The notes: generated from the sequence alone by a model not told the origin. Counted from the stretch's first letter, positions 7,320-17,401 are shown. The stretch: 36,627 nt of DNA from Pseudomonadota bacterium (GCA_023444445.1 JAEXMK010000033.1:1-36627), one strand, 5' to 3'. Program-made: numbers and translations.

Positions 7320-8561
7320 ATGGAGCAAAAAAAGCTCACCCCGACTGCCGATCTAAAAATGTCAAAACGCGCATCACTTCTGGGAGCGATCTTCCTGATG
7401 GCGACCTCCGCCATTGGTCCCGGTTTCATCACGCAGACGGCTACCTTCACCACGCAGCTGGGCGCTGCTTTCGCCTTCGGCATTCTTGCATCCATCCTCA
7501 TCGACTTTGTCGTTCAGCTCAACATCTGGCGCATCGTGACGCTGACGCGCATGCGCGCATCTGACATCGCGAATGCGGCCATTCCCGGCTCCGGCTACCT
7601 GCTCGCCATTCTCGTCATTGTGGGCGGCTTGTTCTTCAACATCGGCAACATTGGCGGCACCGGACTTGGTCTCAACGCCATTTTCGGACTTGATCCGAAA
7701 ATCGGTGGCGCCATCAGCGCTGTCTTCTCCATTGCCATTTTCGTTTCCAAGCGCGCGGGCCTTGCGGTCGACCGGTTCATCATCTTCGCCGGCATCCTGA
7801 TGATCGTGCTTACGCTCTATGTGGCCTTCGTTTCCGCGCCACCAGTGGGCGACGCTTTCCGCCAGACCTTTCTGCCGGACACGATCAATTTTGCGACCAT
7901 AACCACCATCGTCGGCGGTACTGTTGGCGGGTACATCACCTATTCCGGCGCGCATCGGCTGTTGGACCGCGGCATGGTTGGCATCGAAAACCTGCCGGCC
8001 GTCAACCGCGCCGCGCTGACCGGCATCGCCGTCACCGGTGTCATGCGCTATGTGCTGTTCCTCGCCATTCTCGGCGTCGTCGCCAGCGGTGTCATCATCG
8101 ACACCTCCAGCCAGGCCGCCAACCCTGCCGCACAGGCTTTTCGTTCGGCCGCAGGCGACCTTGGCTTCCGGCTGTTCGGCATCATCTTCTGGGCCGCAGC
8201 CATCACCAGCGTCATCGGCGCGGCCTATACCTCCGTCTCATTCCTGCCAGTCTTCAAGCAGGATATGACGGAACGCGCCCGCAACATGGCAACGGTCGTT
8301 TTCATTGCCGTCTCGCTCGTCTGCTTCCTGCTGATCACCACGCCGCCCGCCGCCATGCTGGTTTTCGTCGGTGGCCTGAACGGCCTCATTCTGCCCATCG
8401 GCCTCAGCATCTTCCTGTTTGCTGCATGGAAACGCGAAGACCTGATGGGCGGCCACCGCTACTCGCGTGTTCTGCTGGCGCTCGGCGTTCTGACTTGCGC
8501 ATTGACGTGGTACATGGGCTACAAGTCCGCCGGCACCATCTTCGGCCTGCTCGGCCTGTAA
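7320..8561 (+). CDS. NRAMP-fold permease lacking metal-ligand motifs (YcsG-like)
   Basis: Inner-membrane transporter of 413 residues with about 11 hydrophobic segments. It aligns with the NRAMP/MntH superfamily, beginning with the GPGF motif at 33-36. In true NRAMP metal transporters the first helix carries DPGN and the sixth MPH. Here the first helix reads [14 protein letters not shown] and the sixth [15 protein letters not shown] (199-213), so both metal-binding motifs are gone. Bacillus subtilis YcsG, a related protein next to ycsF and kipIA, has the same genetic setting. I infer uptake of an organic solute such as 5-oxoproline rather than Mn2+. It is the first gene of the operon; GGAG lies eight bases before the ATG. 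Confidence 0.8.
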   Translation: MEQKKLTPTADLKMSKRASLLGAIFLMATSAIGPGFITQTATFTTQLGAAFAFGILASILIDFVVQLNIWRIVTLTRMRASDIANAAIPGSGYLLAILVIVGGLFFNIGNIGGTGLGLNAIFGLDPKIGGAISAVFSIAIFVSKRAGLAVDRFIIFAGILMIVLTLYVAFVSAPPVGDAFRQTFLPDTINFATITTIVGGTVGGYITYSGAHRLLDRGMVGIENLPAVNRAALTGIAVTGVMRYVLFLAILGVVASGVIIDTSSQAANPAAQAFRSAAGDLGFRLFGIIFWAAAITSVIGAAYTSVSFLPVFKQDMTERARNMATVVFIAVSLVCFLLITTPPAAMLVFVGGLNGLILPIGLSIFLFAAWKREDLMGGHRYSRVLLALGVLTCALTWYMGYKSAGTIFGLLGL

Positions 8562-8586
8562 GCAAGAAACCAAAAGGGAGGCAAAC

Positions 8587-9354
8587 ATGGCCGCTATCGA
8601 TCTCAACAGCGATCTTGGCGAAAGTTACGGCGCATGGCGCATGGGTGATGACGAGGCAATGCTCGCTGTCGTTTCCAGCGCCAACATCGCCTGCGGATTT
8701 CACGCAGGCGACCCGGCCGGCATTTACCGCACCGTCAAGGCCGCTGCCGAAAAGGGCGTGGTCGTTGGCGCCCATGTCTCCTATCCTGACCGCGTCGGCT
8801 TCGGCCGCCGCGATCTGGACGCCACCTCGGAAGAGCTGATTGCCGATGTCATCTACCAGATCGGCGCGCTGAAGGGCGTTGCCGCCGCGGCCGGAACCAC
8901 GGTGCGTTACGTCAAGCCACATGGCGCGCTCTATAACCGCATTGCCAATGACGCAAAACAGGGACAGGCCGTCATCGACGGCATCAAGGCGATCGATCCT
9001 TCACTGGTGCTGATGGGCCTTGCCAATGCGCCCATCCTCGATCTCGCCCGCAAATCCGGTCTTGCCGTCGTTGCCGAAGCCTTTGCCGACCGCGCCTATA
9101 CGCCTCAGGGCCAACTCGTCTCCCGCCGCGAAGCCGGTGCCGTGCTGCATGACGCGGCAAAAATCGCCGACCGTATGGTGCAGCTTGCCCGCGAAGGCAC
9201 GTTGGAGGCCATCGATGGCAGCATCATAAAAATCGAGGCGCAATCCATCTGCGTGCATGGCGACAGCCCCGGTGCGGTCGCGATCGCCCAGGAAATCCGC
9301 CGCCGTTTCGAAGCTGATGGCATCGATATCCGTTCCTTCGTACTCGATCGCTAA
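8587..9354 (+). CDS. pxpA: 5-oxoprolinase subunit PxpA (LamB/YcsF family)
   Basis: Cytoplasmic protein of 255 residues, standard for the LamB/YcsF family. Family motifs are all present: IDLNSDLGE at residues 4-12, [11 protein letters not shown] at about 34-44, [26 protein letters not shown] and ICVHGDSP near the C-terminus. PxpA works with PxpB and PxpC in ATP-dependent cleavage of 5-oxoproline (pyroglutamate) to glutamate, established for the B. subtilis and E. coli orthologues. A good ribosome site (GGGAGG) precedes the ATG. It follows the permease by 25 bp and precedes the DUF1445 gene by 12 bp, so it is mid-operon. Confidence 0.93.
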   Translation: MAAIDLNSDLGESYGAWRMGDDEAMLAVVSSANIACGFHAGDPAGIYRTVKAAAEKGVVVGAHVSYPDRVGFGRRDLDATSEELIADVIYQIGALKGVAAAAGTTVRYVKPHGALYNRIANDAKQGQAVIDGIKAIDPSLVLMGLANAPILDLARKSGLAVVAEAFADRAYTPQGQLVSRREAGAVLHDAAKIADRMVQLAREGTLEAIDGSIIKIEAQSICVHGDSPGAVAIAQEIRRRFEADGIDIRSFVLDR

Positions 9355-9366
9355 AAGGGGTAGTCG

Positions 9367-10176
9367 ATGACCATACCAACATCCTATCTCAACCACACGG
9401 ATGCCGAGGCCGCACGAAAGGCCCGTGCGACCTATCGCGACGGCCTTGTCGCCCCCACCTCAGGCATTGCACCCGGCTTCACGCAGGCAAACATGATCGT
9501 GCTGCCGCGCGACTGGGCTTTCGATTTTCTGCTTTATGCGCAACGCAATCCAAAACCCTGCCCGGTCCTTGATGTTTCCGATCCCGGTTCGCCGACCACG
9601 CTTCTGGCTCCCGGTGCCGACCTCAGAACAGACCTGCCGCTCTACCGCATCTGGCGGGATGGCAAGCTTGCCGAGGAAACGGCCGACGCCACCGCCGCCT
9701 GGGCAGAGCGCGACGATCTCGTTGCCTTCCTTATCGGCTGCAGCTTCACCTTCGAAACGCCGATGGTGGAAGCGGGCATCGAAATCCGCCACATGACCGA
9801 CAAGAGCAATGTTCCGATGTATCTGTCCAATCGGCCCTGCCGCCCTGCCGGTCGGCTGAAGGGCAACATGGTCGTTTCCATGCGGCCTATCCCGGCATCG
9901 CGCGTGGCCGATGCCGCCACGATTTCCGGGCGTTTCCCGGCGGTGCATGGCGCGCCGGTACATGTCGGCGCACCGGAGGAGATCGGCATTTCCGACCTTG
10001 CAAAACCTGATTTCGGCGACGCCGTACGGATCGAACCCGGTGAGGTGCCGGTGTTCTGGGCCTGCGGCGTGACTCCACAGGCAGCCGTGATGGCATCCGG
10101 TGTGCCCTTTGCCATTACCCATGCGCCGGGCCACATGTTCATCACCGACATTCCTGATACCGCCTATCACGCGTGA
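9367..10176 (+). CDS. DUF1445 / D-glutamate cyclase-like protein (YcsI family)
   Basis: Cytoplasmic protein of 269 residues, usual for the family formerly called putative hydro-lyase (YcsI in Bacillus). Conserved blocks are visible: [25 protein letters not shown] at about 120-131, [44 protein letters not shown] and [12 protein letters not shown] near the end. The mammalian relative DGLUCY contains this domain and makes 5-oxo-D-proline from D-glutamate. Lying between pxpA and pxpBC fits a role around 5-oxoproline, perhaps the D-isomer, but activity of the stand-alone bacterial protein is inferred. AAGGGG lies upstream of the ATG; the next gene starts 7 bp after the stop. Confidence 0.85.
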   Translation: MTIPTSYLNHTDAEAARKARATYRDGLVAPTSGIAPGFTQANMIVLPRDWAFDFLLYAQRNPKPCPVLDVSDPGSPTTLLAPGADLRTDLPLYRIWRDGKLAEETADATAAWAERDDLVAFLIGCSFTFETPMVEAGIEIRHMTDKSNVPMYLSNRPCRPAGRLKGNMVVSMRPIPASRVADAATISGRFPAVHGAPVHVGAPEEIGISDLAKPDFGDAVRIEPGEVPVFWACGVTPQAAVMASGVPFAITHAPGHMFITDIPDTAYHA

Positions 10177-10183
10177 GGATATG

Positions 10184-11773
10184 ATGCGTTTTCTTCCCGT
10201 CAGCCTCACCACCATTCTTGTCGAACTGGCCGATCTTGATGAAACGCTGGCGCTGTTCGCCTCGCTGCAGAACGATCCCATCGAAGGCATAGAAGAGACG
10301 GTGCCGGCTGCCCGCACGCTGATGATCCGGTTCCGGCCCGAGAAGATCGGCTCCGAAGCGCTGGCTGCGCGGCTTGCGAGCCGCGATCTCTCGGCAAAGA
10401 TCGCGCCATCGGACAATCTTGTCGAAATCCCCGTCCGTTATAATGGCGAAGACCTCGCCGATGTTGCCGGACTGACCGGAATGAGCGTCGAAGAGGTTAT
10501 CCGCCGCCATACCGAAAGCGAATTCACCGTGGCCTTCTGCGGCTTCGCCCCCGGCTTCGGTTACCTTGTCGGCGGTGATCCGGCACTGCATGTGCCGCGC
10601 CGGCAAAGCCCGCGCACCCGTATTCCGGCCGGCTCCGTAGCATTGGCCGGTGCTTTCAGTGGCGTCTACCCGCAAAACAGCCCCGGCGGCTGGCAGATCA
10701 TCGGCACCACGCCGGTGAAGATGTGGGACATCGACCGCGACCCCGGCGCGCTGTTTCAGCCGGGCTACCGTGTGCGTTTCTTCAACATGGACAAGACCGG
10801 TCGAACGGTTGATATCCCGGCACCGGCACCGGACAGGAAAGTACCAAGAAAGGATGGCCCGCATTTCGAGGTGCTGGCCGCGCCAATGCCAGCCATCTTT
10901 CAGGACCTCGGCCGTTTCGGCCAGACCGGGCAGGGTGTCTCCGCCTCCGGCGCGCTGGATCGTGGTGCGTTTAATGCCGCAAACCGTATCGTCGGCAATC
11001 CGGTCAATACGCCCTGTCTCGAACTGACGCTCGGCGGCTTTTCCTTCAAAAGTGCAAGCCGCGCCGTTATCGGCATCACCGGCGCCCCCTGCCCCGTTAC
11101 GATCAGGATGGCAGAGCGCAGTTTCCTCGCCCAAACGCCTGGCCCGGTCTCCGTTGAAGCCGGTGACGTGATCACTTTCGGCCAGCCGCCGAAGGGCATG
11201 CGCAGTTATCTTGCGGTACGCGGCGGCTTCGATGTCGAGCCGGTGCTCGGCAGTTTTGCAACCGATACTCTGGCTGTCGTCGGTCCCGAGCCAGTGGGTT
11301 CAGGTGCCATCCTGCCGCTTAAGGGCGAAAAGTCAGGTCTATCCAGCGTATCGATCAACGAGGTTCCGGCTTTCGAGCCGCCGGCAACGGGCGAGATCGT
11401 GACATTGGATATCGTTCTCGGCCCCCGAACGGACTGGTTTACGCAACAGGGTATCGAGACGCTGACCGGCCAGCTCTGGCAGGTCACCCCGCAATCGAAC
11501 CGCGTCGGCATTCGCCTTGCGGGCGACGTGCCGGTGGAACGCAAGGACAGCGCCGAATTGCCGAGTGAAGGAACGGCAACGGGCGCAATCCAGATTCCCC
11601 ATAGCGGCCAGCCGGTTCTTTTCCTTGCCGATCACCCCCTGACCGGTGGTTATCCTGTCATCGGCGCAGTGGCCGAATATCATCTCGATCTTGCCGGGCA
11701 GATTCCGGTCAACGCCAAAATCAAATTCCGCCCGATCGGCCCCTTTGCCGAAATCGCGGCCAAAAACACATAG
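10184..11773 (+). CDS. PxpB-PxpC fusion (KipI-KipA; urea-amidolyase-type carboxyltransferase domains)
   Basis: A 529-residue fusion. Residues 1-205 are the KipI/PxpB (CT_C_D) domain with [36 protein letters not shown] and [15 protein letters not shown]. From about 226 to 520 is the KipA/PxpC (CT_A_B) domain with [20 protein letters not shown] and [18 protein letters not shown] start at the ATG at 10184, five bases after GAGG; an in-frame upstream extension would overlap the DUF1445 gene. With PxpA this is the 5-oxoprolinase. The same domains are the carboxyltransferase part of urea carboxylase, and the next gene supplies biotin carboxylase and carrier, so a two-subunit carboxylase is also possible. 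Confidence 0.9.
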   Translation: MRFLPVSLTTILVELADLDETLALFASLQNDPIEGIEETVPAARTLMIRFRPEKIGSEALAARLASRDLSAKIAPSDNLVEIPVRYNGEDLADVAGLTGMSVEEVIRRHTESEFTVAFCGFAPGFGYLVGGDPALHVPRRQSPRTRIPAGSVALAGAFSGVYPQNSPGGWQIIGTTPVKMWDIDRDPGALFQPGYRVRFFNMDKTGRTVDIPAPAPDRKVPRKDGPHFEVLAAPMPAIFQDLGRFGQTGQGVSASGALDRGAFNAANRIVGNPVNTPCLELTLGGFSFKSASRAVIGITGAPCPVTIRMAERSFLAQTPGPVSVEAGDVITFGQPPKGMRSYLAVRGGFDVEPVLGSFATDTLAVVGPEPVGSGAILPLKGEKSGLSSVSINEVPAFEPPATGEIVTLDIVLGPRTDWFTQQGIETLTGQLWQVTPQSNRVGIRLAGDVPVERKDSAELPSEGTATGAIQIPHSGQPVLFLADHPLTGGYPVIGAVAEYHLDLAGQIPVNAKIKFRPIGPFAEIAAKNT

Positions 11774-11790
11774 TTCCGAGGAGAAAAGCG

Positions 11791-13521
11791 ATGAAAAAAG
11801 TGCTGATTGCCAATCGCGCCGAGATCGCGGTGCGCATCATCCGCGCCTGTCGCGATTACGGCCTGCAATCGGTCGCCGTTTATGCCGACCCCGATCAGGA
11901 CGCGCTTTTCGTCCGGCTGGCGGATGAGGCCTACGCGCTGGAGGGCGTGCGCCCCGCCGAGACCTATCTCGACATCGCCAAGCTGATCGCGATTGCCAAA
12001 CGTGCCGGTGCGGACGCCGTGCATCCCGGTTACGGCTTCCTGTCCGAACGTGCGGAGTTTGCCCAGGCCGTCATCGATGCCGGCCTGATCTGGATCGGTC
12101 CAGACCCTCATGTCATCGAGGCGCTGGGCGATAAGGTCGAGGCACGGCGCATCGCCACGGGCGTTGGTGCGCCGCTGGTTGCCGGCAGCGATGGCCCCGT
12201 CTCTTCCGCCGCGGAAGTCACCGCCTTTGCCGAACAGCACGGCCTGCCGGTCGCCATCAAGGCTGCTCATGGCGGCGGCGGGCGCGGCCTGAAGGTTGCC
12301 TGGAAGATGGAAGAGATCGCCGATCTCTACGAATCCGCCGTGCGCGAGGCGACAGCCGCCTTTGGCCGCGGTGAATGTTTTCTTGAACGTTTCCTCGACC
12401 GACCGCGCCATATCGAAGCGCAGGTTCTGGCCGACAAACACGGCAATGTGCTTGTCCTCGGCACCCGCGACTGCTCGCTGCAACGACGGAATCAGAAACT
12501 GATCGAAGAGGCTCCTGCGCCGTTCCTGTCCGATGAACAGCGCCAGAAAATCCATGCGGCTGCAAAGGCGATCTGCGCTGCTGCCGGTTATTCCGGCGCT
12601 GGCACCGTCGAATTCCTGCTCGGCGTCGATGGTACGATTTCCTTCCTCGAGGTCAATACACGCCTGCAGGTGGAACATCCCGTCACTGAGGAAACCACTG
12701 GCATCGATCTCGTCATCGAACAGTTCCGTATTGCCGAAGGCCAGAAGCTGCGTGTCCTCGAAACGCCCGAACCGCGCGGCCACTCCATGGAATTCCGCAT
12801 CAATGCCGAAGACCCTGGCCGCGGCTTCCTGCCGACGCCCGGCACGATCTCGGTTTTCGATGCCCCCTCCGGTCCCGGCATCCGCATGGATAGCGGCGTG
12901 GTCAGCGGCTCCAGCGTGCCTGGAGTATTCGACTCGCTGATGGCAAAGCTCATCGTGACCGGCGTCGACCGTGATCAGGCTCTGCGCCGTGCCCGCCGCG
13001 CGCTGAAGGAATTCCGCATCGAGGGTATCGCGACCGTTCTGCCGTTCCATCGCGCCGCGATCGAGACGGACGACTTCATCGGCACGGATGGGTTCAAGGT
13101 CCACACCCGCTGGATCGAAACGGATTTCGCCGCCATGCCCGACGCTATGGAGCGCCCGGCACCGTCCGACGACCCGTCGATGACCCGAACCTACCTCGAA
13201 ATCGACGGCAAGCGTGTTTCGGTCGGGCTGCCAAGCATTCTACTCTCCAGCCTCGGCACCGTTAGCGGAAGCAATGCAACCACTTCTGCGGCCGCTGCCA
13301 GGGAAAAGGAGGGTGAAATCACCGCTCCCGTTTCCGGCACCCTGCAATCCTTCAAGGTGAAAGATGGTGACACCGTCTCCGAAGGCGATCTTCTGGCGGT
13401 CATGGAAGCCATGAAGATGGAGACGCAGATTGTCGCAACCAAGGCCGGCAAGGTTCGTCTCATCGGCAAAGAAGGCGACTATCTGCAGGCGGGCGCGGCG
13501 GTGCTCGAAATAGCCAGCTAA
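11791..13521 (+). CDS. Biotin carboxylase fused to biotin carboxyl carrier domain
   Basis: A 576-residue two-domain enzyme. Residues 1-450 are biotin carboxylase: [19 protein letters not shown] at the start, the ATP-grasp glycine loop HGGGGRGLK near 160-168, [19 protein letters not shown] and the active-site stretch [16 protein letters not shown] at about 285-300. The C-terminal 80 residues are a biotinyl domain with VMEAMKMET; the biotinylated lysine is residue 542. A proline/alanine-rich linker joins them. No separate acyl-CoA carboxyltransferase gene is nearby, so the upstream KipI-KipA fusion, 17 bp away, is the only candidate partner. It is usually annotated as an acetyl-CoA carboxylase subunit, but the context argues against a lipid role. 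A ribosome site (GAGGAG) precedes the ATG. Confidence 0.9.
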   Translation: MKKVLIANRAEIAVRIIRACRDYGLQSVAVYADPDQDALFVRLADEAYALEGVRPAETYLDIAKLIAIAKRAGADAVHPGYGFLSERAEFAQAVIDAGLIWIGPDPHVIEALGDKVEARRIATGVGAPLVAGSDGPVSSAAEVTAFAEQHGLPVAIKAAHGGGGRGLKVAWKMEEIADLYESAVREATAAFGRGECFLERFLDRPRHIEAQVLADKHGNVLVLGTRDCSLQRRNQKLIEEAPAPFLSDEQRQKIHAAAKAICAAAGYSGAGTVEFLLGVDGTISFLEVNTRLQVEHPVTEETTGIDLVIEQFRIAEGQKLRVLETPEPRGHSMEFRINAEDPGRGFLPTPGTISVFDAPSGPGIRMDSGVVSGSSVPGVFDSLMAKLIVTGVDRDQALRRARRALKEFRIEGIATVLPFHRAAIETDDFIGTDGFKVHTRWIETDFAAMPDAMERPAPSDDPSMTRTYLEIDGKRVSVGLPSILLSSLGTVSGSNATTSAAAAREKEGEITAPVSGTLQSFKVKDGDTVSEGDLLAVMEAMKMETQIVATKAGKVRLIGKEGDYLQAGAAVLEIAS

Positions 13522-13631
13522 TATAAACCGGCGCATCGGCCTCACTATCGCAGATCGCGCGGCACCGGCGGCGGAACCCTTTCGCCACCGGGCCGTTTAT
13601 GGCGCGACCTGCTAACCATCGTGAGGGACAT

Positions 13632-15119
13632 ATGGCCGGACGCACCTTGCTTCAATTCTTCCATTGGTATTATCCGGACGGAGGGAAACTATGGAGCGAG
13701 GTGGCCGAGAAGGCCGAAAGCCTTGCCAAAATGGGCATTACCGACGTCTGGTTGCCGCCCGCCTACAAGGGCGCCGCCGGCGGTTACTCGGTGGGATATG
13801 ACACCTACGATCTCTTCGACCTTGGCGAATTTGACCAGAAGGGCACCGTCGCCACCAAATACGGTGATCGTGGCGCCCTGGAGCATGCGGGCAAGACGCT
13901 GAAAGAGAATGGCATCCGTGTCATTCACGACGTCGTTCTCAATCACAAGATGGGTGCCGACGAGAAGGAAAAGGTACGGGTTCGCCGCGTCAATCCAGAA
14001 GACCGCACAGATATTGACGATGCGGATTTCCCGGCGCTTGCCTATACGCGCTTCACCTTCCCCGGCCGTAACGGCAAACATTCCAAATTCATCTGGGACC
14101 TGAAGTGCTTCAGCGGTGTCGACCACATCGAGGAGCCGACTGAAGACGGCATATTCCGCCTCGTCAACGAATATGGCGACGGCGAATGGAATGAGGAAGT
14201 CGATCAGGAAAACGGCAATTTCGATTATCTGATGGGCGCGGACGTCGAGTTCCGCAACCGGGCGGTTTATGAGGAGCTCAAATATTGGGGCCGGTGGCTC
14301 TCCGAGCAGGTGCAGGTCGACGGCTTCCGTCTCGATGCCGCCAAACATATTCCGGCATGGTTCTTCCGGGATTGGGTGGGGCATATGCGTGAGACGGTCG
14401 ATCCCGATCTGTTCGTCGTGGCAGAATATTGGCACCCCGATCTGGAGGCATTGAAGAGCTATCTCGAGCTGGTCGACAAACAGTTGATGCTTTTTGACGT
14501 CGCCCTTCACCACAGTTTCCACGAAGCTTCGAAACAGGGCGGCGACTTCGATATGCGCAGCATCTTCGACGGCTCGCTCGTATCCGCCGTTCCCGATCAT
14601 GCGGTCACGCTGGTCGACAATCACGATACGCAGCCGCTGCAATCGCTGGAAGCGCCTGTCGAGCCCTGGTTCAAGCCGCTCGCCTACGCCATTATCCTGC
14701 TGCGTGAAGAGGGTGTCCCCTGCGTCTTTTATCCCGATCTGTTCGGCACTGGCTACACCGACACCGGCAATGACGGCAACGAATATAAGATCGACATGCC
14801 TGCCATCGAATGCCTGCCGAAGCTCATCGAAGCCCGCAGCCGCTTCGCCAACGGAGCCCAGACGGATATTTTCGACGATGCCAGCTGTATCGCCTTTATC
14901 CGCCACGGCACCGCCGATGCGCCCGGCTGTGTGGTGGTGATGTCGAATGGCAACCCGGGCGAAAAGCAGGCCGACCTCGGCCCCGAGCGTGGGGGATCGG
15001 TCTGGCGCGATTTTCTCGGCCACCGCAAGGAAGAGATAACCCTGGATGAGAGCGGCAAGGGTATCTTCCCCACAGATGGCGGCAGCGTCAGCGTCTGGGT
15101 TCCCGTCGATAGCGAATAG
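13632..15119 (+). CDS. Cytoplasmic alpha-amylase (GH13)
   Basis: Glycoside hydrolase family 13 enzyme of 495 residues, resembling the intracellular AmyS / liquefying-amylase group. The start at 13632 is chosen because GAGGGA precedes it and the protein then begins at the family's usual [17 protein letters not shown]. The four GH13 regions are seen: DVVLNHK (100-106), GFRLDAAKH with nucleophile D235, VVAEYW with acid/base E265, and LVDNHD with D332. No signal peptide is present, so it probably acts on glycogen or maltodextrins in the cytoplasm. It starts 110 bp after the biotin carboxylase gene; the link to the pxp operon is uncertain. Expected activity is endo-hydrolysis of alpha-1,4-glucan. 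Confidence 0.88.
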   Translation: MAGRTLLQFFHWYYPDGGKLWSEVAEKAESLAKMGITDVWLPPAYKGAAGGYSVGYDTYDLFDLGEFDQKGTVATKYGDRGALEHAGKTLKENGIRVIHDVVLNHKMGADEKEKVRVRRVNPEDRTDIDDADFPALAYTRFTFPGRNGKHSKFIWDLKCFSGVDHIEEPTEDGIFRLVNEYGDGEWNEEVDQENGNFDYLMGADVEFRNRAVYEELKYWGRWLSEQVQVDGFRLDAAKHIPAWFFRDWVGHMRETVDPDLFVVAEYWHPDLEALKSYLELVDKQLMLFDVALHHSFHEASKQGGDFDMRSIFDGSLVSAVPDHAVTLVDNHDTQPLQSLEAPVEPWFKPLAYAIILLREEGVPCVFYPDLFGTGYTDTGNDGNEYKIDMPAIECLPKLIEARSRFANGAQTDIFDDASCIAFIRHGTADAPGCVVVMSNGNPGEKQADLGPERGGSVWRDFLGHRKEEITLDESGKGIFPTDGGSVSVWVPVDSE

Positions 15120-15121
15120 GA

Positions 15122-15136
15122 AGCGGCTCAGCCGCT
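15122..15136. terminator. Short hairpin between convergent amylase and soxR genes
   Basis: AGCGGC-TCA-GCCGCT is a perfect 6-bp stem with a 3-base loop, placed in the 16 bp between the two convergent stop codons. It has no U-run, so it is at best a weak or bidirectional terminator. Confidence 0.4.
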
Positions 15137-15591
15137 CATTCCGCGGATACGAGGCGGCGCGGACCGGCGCCGTCATCAGCCAGAACATCGTTCGGGTTGC
15201 GCAGTGGACAATCATCGAGCGACAGGCAACCGCAACCAATACAGCCGGTCAATTGGTCTCGCAGCATCACCAGATTGCTGATGCGCATCTGGAGCATTTC
15301 TCGCCAAGACTGGGAGAATCTGCGCCAGTCTGCCGTTGTCGCCACCCGGTCTTGCGGTAGATCAGCCATCGCGTCCCTGATAATGCTGAGCTGAATGCCG
15401 GCACGTTGCGCGATGCGGATGATGGCGATGCGTCGCAGGACGGCGCGGTGATAACGACGCTGGTTGCCGGCGGTGCGCCAGCCTTCGATCAATCCCTTAG
15501 CCTCGTAAAAATGGATGGTGGAAACGGCAATACCGCTGCGGCGCGCAACATCTCCCACCGACAGGCTGTGTTTGAATATGGTATTTTCCAT
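15136..15591 (-). CDS. soxR: Redox-sensitive transcriptional activator SoxR
   Basis: MerR-family regulator of 151 residues, the normal SoxR size. Residues 10-75 are the winged helix (LSVGDVARRSGIAVSTIHFY, then EAKGLIEGWRTAGNQRRYHR). A dimerisation helix follows. The [2Fe-2S] cluster ligands are C117, C120, C122 and C128 in CIGCGCLSLDDC, the diagnostic SoxR motif. I start at the ATG at 15591 (AGGAG seven bases upstream) and not at an in-frame codon 26 residues earlier, which lacks a ribosome site and adds a non-conserved extension. SoxR is activated by redox-cycling compounds and superoxide. The A. tumefaciens orthologue is known to regulate itself, and the sox box upstream agrees. Confidence 0.95.
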   Translation of the reverse strand: MENTIFKHSLSVGDVARRSGIAVSTIHFYEAKGLIEGWRTAGNQRRYHRAVLRRIAIIRIAQRAGIQLSIIRDAMADLPQDRVATTADWRRFSQSWREMLQMRISNLVMLRDQLTGCIGCGCLSLDDCPLRNPNDVLADDGAGPRRLVSAE

Positions 15592-15654
15592 TCTGGCTCC
15601 TGCTTCGGGAACGATTTCCGCTCGGAAGATGCGGAAACACATTGAAGAGCAGCC

Positions 15655-15685
15655 GGTATAATTCCTCAACTATAGTTGAGGTCAA
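15655..15685 (-). promoter_or_regulatory. soxR promoter with SoxR box in a 19-bp spacer
   Basis: On the minus strand TTGACC (plus 15680-15685) and TATACC (plus 15655-15660) are separated by exactly 19 bp, the long spacer that MerR-family activators need. Within it is the perfect 18-bp palindrome CCTCAACTATAGTTGAGG at 15664-15681, which closely matches the E. coli soxS box. It is 64 bp upstream of the soxR start and no gene is divergent, so the site must control soxR itself. Confidence 0.92.
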
Positions 15686-15795
15686 TAGGCCCACGGTCAA
15701 AAAAATGCGCCCGACAGACGCCTCTGAAATTCCACGCGAATGTCGAATTGCTCATTTGCGCCCGCGAAGCTCCAGCTTCACCAATCCCTATAGGA

Positions 15796-16995
15796 TCAGG
15801 CATTGGCCACCGCCCTTTTCAGCGCCAGATATTCCCAAAGGGCAACGGCGAGCAGAATTCCCGTGCTGGCCAGTTGCAGCACGAAAAGCGGAATGCCCGG
15901 CACCGGCAAAAGCAGGCACAGCGCCGCAACGCCGGCGAAATGTGAAATGGGTCGCTGATAGGTGGCGGCGATCTTGACGCCGATGTTTCCCGCCAGGAAG
16001 AGAACCGGGCCGCCGAGAATGGCGATAGCTTCCCGCATCGTTGCGCCCTCGCGGGCATGGGAAAGACTGAAATCCTCCCCCACTGCCGTCAGGATGATGC
16101 CGGCAACGATGGGCAGATGCCCATAATTGAAGAGGTTTTGCGCGATCTTCGTCTTTTCTTCGGCATTCTCGGCCTTTCTGGAAGCCTTTTCCTGGCCGTG
16201 GTGAAAATAGATCCACCACATAACCACGGTGCTGACAAAGGCCGAGCAGAAGACCAGGAAGGTCAAAGCCGAATTCATATATTCCGTTGCCGTGCGGCCA
16301 GTGGTGAGGATTGTTTCGCCCAAACAGATGATGACAAAGAGCGCACAACGCTCCGCCAGATGTTCGCCGGAAAGATGAAGCCTGTCCTCATCGCTGGAAG
16401 CCACGCCCGGCACAACATAACGGCAGGCGGGCCCGGCATATTCGATGGCAAGGGCGATGCCCCAGAGCAGAATACGGTCCGAGAGATCGACCAAGCCGCC
16501 AGCCAGCCAGAACAGGCTTGATATGGTGAGCCATATCGTTACCCGCACGAAGACCAGAAAGGACTGCCGATCTTCGTCCTTGAAGGCGTAAAGCGCAAAA
16601 AGGCTCCGTCCCACCTGCATGGCACTATAGATCAGCGCAAAGACGAGACCCTGCTCCGCGAAGGCCTTCGGTAAGGCAATGGCCAACAGAACCCCGCCGA
16701 ACATCAGAGCGAATAAAAGCAGCCGGACCGGCTCCCTCTCCGTGTTCAAAAGATTGGTGGTCCAAGTGGTGTGTATCCATAACCACCACAGCGACAGGAT
16801 CAGGATGCCGGCCTCAAGCGCCGCCGTCGGCCCGAAATCCTTGGCAAGCGCATGGGAGAGCTGGATCAGTGCAAAAACGAAAACGAGATCGAAGAACAGT
16901 TCGGGAAAGCTCGCCTTTTCGGCATCCTCACCCTCCTGCCTTATCCAGCTGTCAGTCGCCGGTTTACCTCTGGACGTCTTGTTTTCAGTGTTCAT
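15796..16995 (-). CDS. LtrA-family (low temperature requirement A) membrane protein
   Basis: Inner-membrane protein of 399 residues with about ten hydrophobic segments after a short polar N-terminus. The family signature is at residues 25-50 (EKASFPELFFDLVFVFALIQ, then LSHAL), followed by LWWLWIHTTWTTNLLN and, near the middle, AERCALFVIICLGETILTTG. The name comes from a Listeria cold-growth phenotype; the biochemical function of the family is not established. It starts 55 bp downstream of the small secreted protein gene and ends 204 bp before soxR, with no evidence of SoxR control because the sox box lies downstream of it. Confidence 0.85.
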   Translation of the reverse strand: MNTENKTSRGKPATDSWIRQEGEDAEKASFPELFFDLVFVFALIQLSHALAKDFGPTAALEAGILILSLWWLWIHTTWTTNLLNTEREPVRLLLFALMFGGVLLAIALPKAFAEQGLVFALIYSAMQVGRSLFALYAFKDEDRQSFLVFVRVTIWLTISSLFWLAGGLVDLSDRILLWGIALAIEYAGPACRYVVPGVASSDEDRLHLSGEHLAERCALFVIICLGETILTTGRTATEYMNSALTFLVFCSAFVSTVVMWWIYFHHGQEKASRKAENAEEKTKIAQNLFNYGHLPIVAGIILTAVGEDFSLSHAREGATMREAIAILGGPVLFLAGNIGVKIAATYQRPISHFAGVAALCLLLPVPGIPLFVLQLASTGILLAVALWEYLALKRAVANA

Positions 16996-17050
16996 TCCGC
17001 CCCTGCCATCCGATACAGGTCCGCGCGAACCGTTTCCTCGACACTATCCC

Positions 17051-17335
17051 TCACCGTTGCGACAGCGCTTCTTCGCTTGTTGATGCGGTACGCTGCAAGC
17101 TTCGTCCCGGAAATGTCAGAGCCCGTGCGCTGTCGGGATAAAAACGCGGCCCGACCAGACGGACCCTCTTTCCCGAAACATCGGTAATGTAGTTCGGGAC
17201 GATGATGGAGGGTGAAATCTGGTTGTTCCTTTTTTTGGAAGTTTCCAGAGTGCTGATCTCCACCCGCTGGGCCGCTGCCGGCATCACGGCCACGACGGCA
17301 AACACAGGTACGAGCGAAGAAAATCTGAGGCGCAT
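17051..17335 (-). CDS. Small secreted protein of unknown function
   Basis: A 94-residue protein if read from the ATG at 17335 (MRLRFSSLV); a codon six residues earlier is also open. The N-terminus is a clear Sec signal peptide: two arginines, a hydrophobic core (LVPVFAVVAVM) and a PAAAQ cleavage site at about residue 23. The mature part is about 70 residues, basic, with VSGKRVRLVGPRFYPDS near its middle, and has no cysteines. It is likely periplasmic. I recognise no family. It lies upstream of the ltrA-like gene in the same direction. Confidence 0.6.
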   Translation of the reverse strand: MRLRFSSLVPVFAVVAVMPAAAQRVEISTLETSKKRNNQISPSIIVPNYITDVSGKRVRLVGPRFYPDSARALTFPGRSLQRTASTSEEALSQR

Positions 17336-17401
17336 AAGCAGATATCCGGGCAAAATTATTTGCGTCTAAACAGCCTGCAGCTGCTTTGGTTCCGCCGCCT
17401 T

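Noticed and set aside
10100..10183. N-terminal extension of the PxpBC fusion into the DUF1445 gene
   Set aside because: No ribosome site; KipI proteins begin at the MRFLP-like sequence, and GAGG is correctly spaced for 10184.
11680..13104. 474-codon open frame opposite the biotin carboxylase gene
   Set aside because: Shadow of a gene with clear catalytic motifs; repetitive low-complexity translation.
13689..15239. 516-codon open frame opposite the alpha-amylase gene
   Set aside because: Shadow frame; the plus strand carries all GH13 catalytic residues.
15592..15669. Longer SoxR start adding 26 residues
   Set aside because: It would reach into the -10 element of the soxR promoter and lacks a ribosome site.
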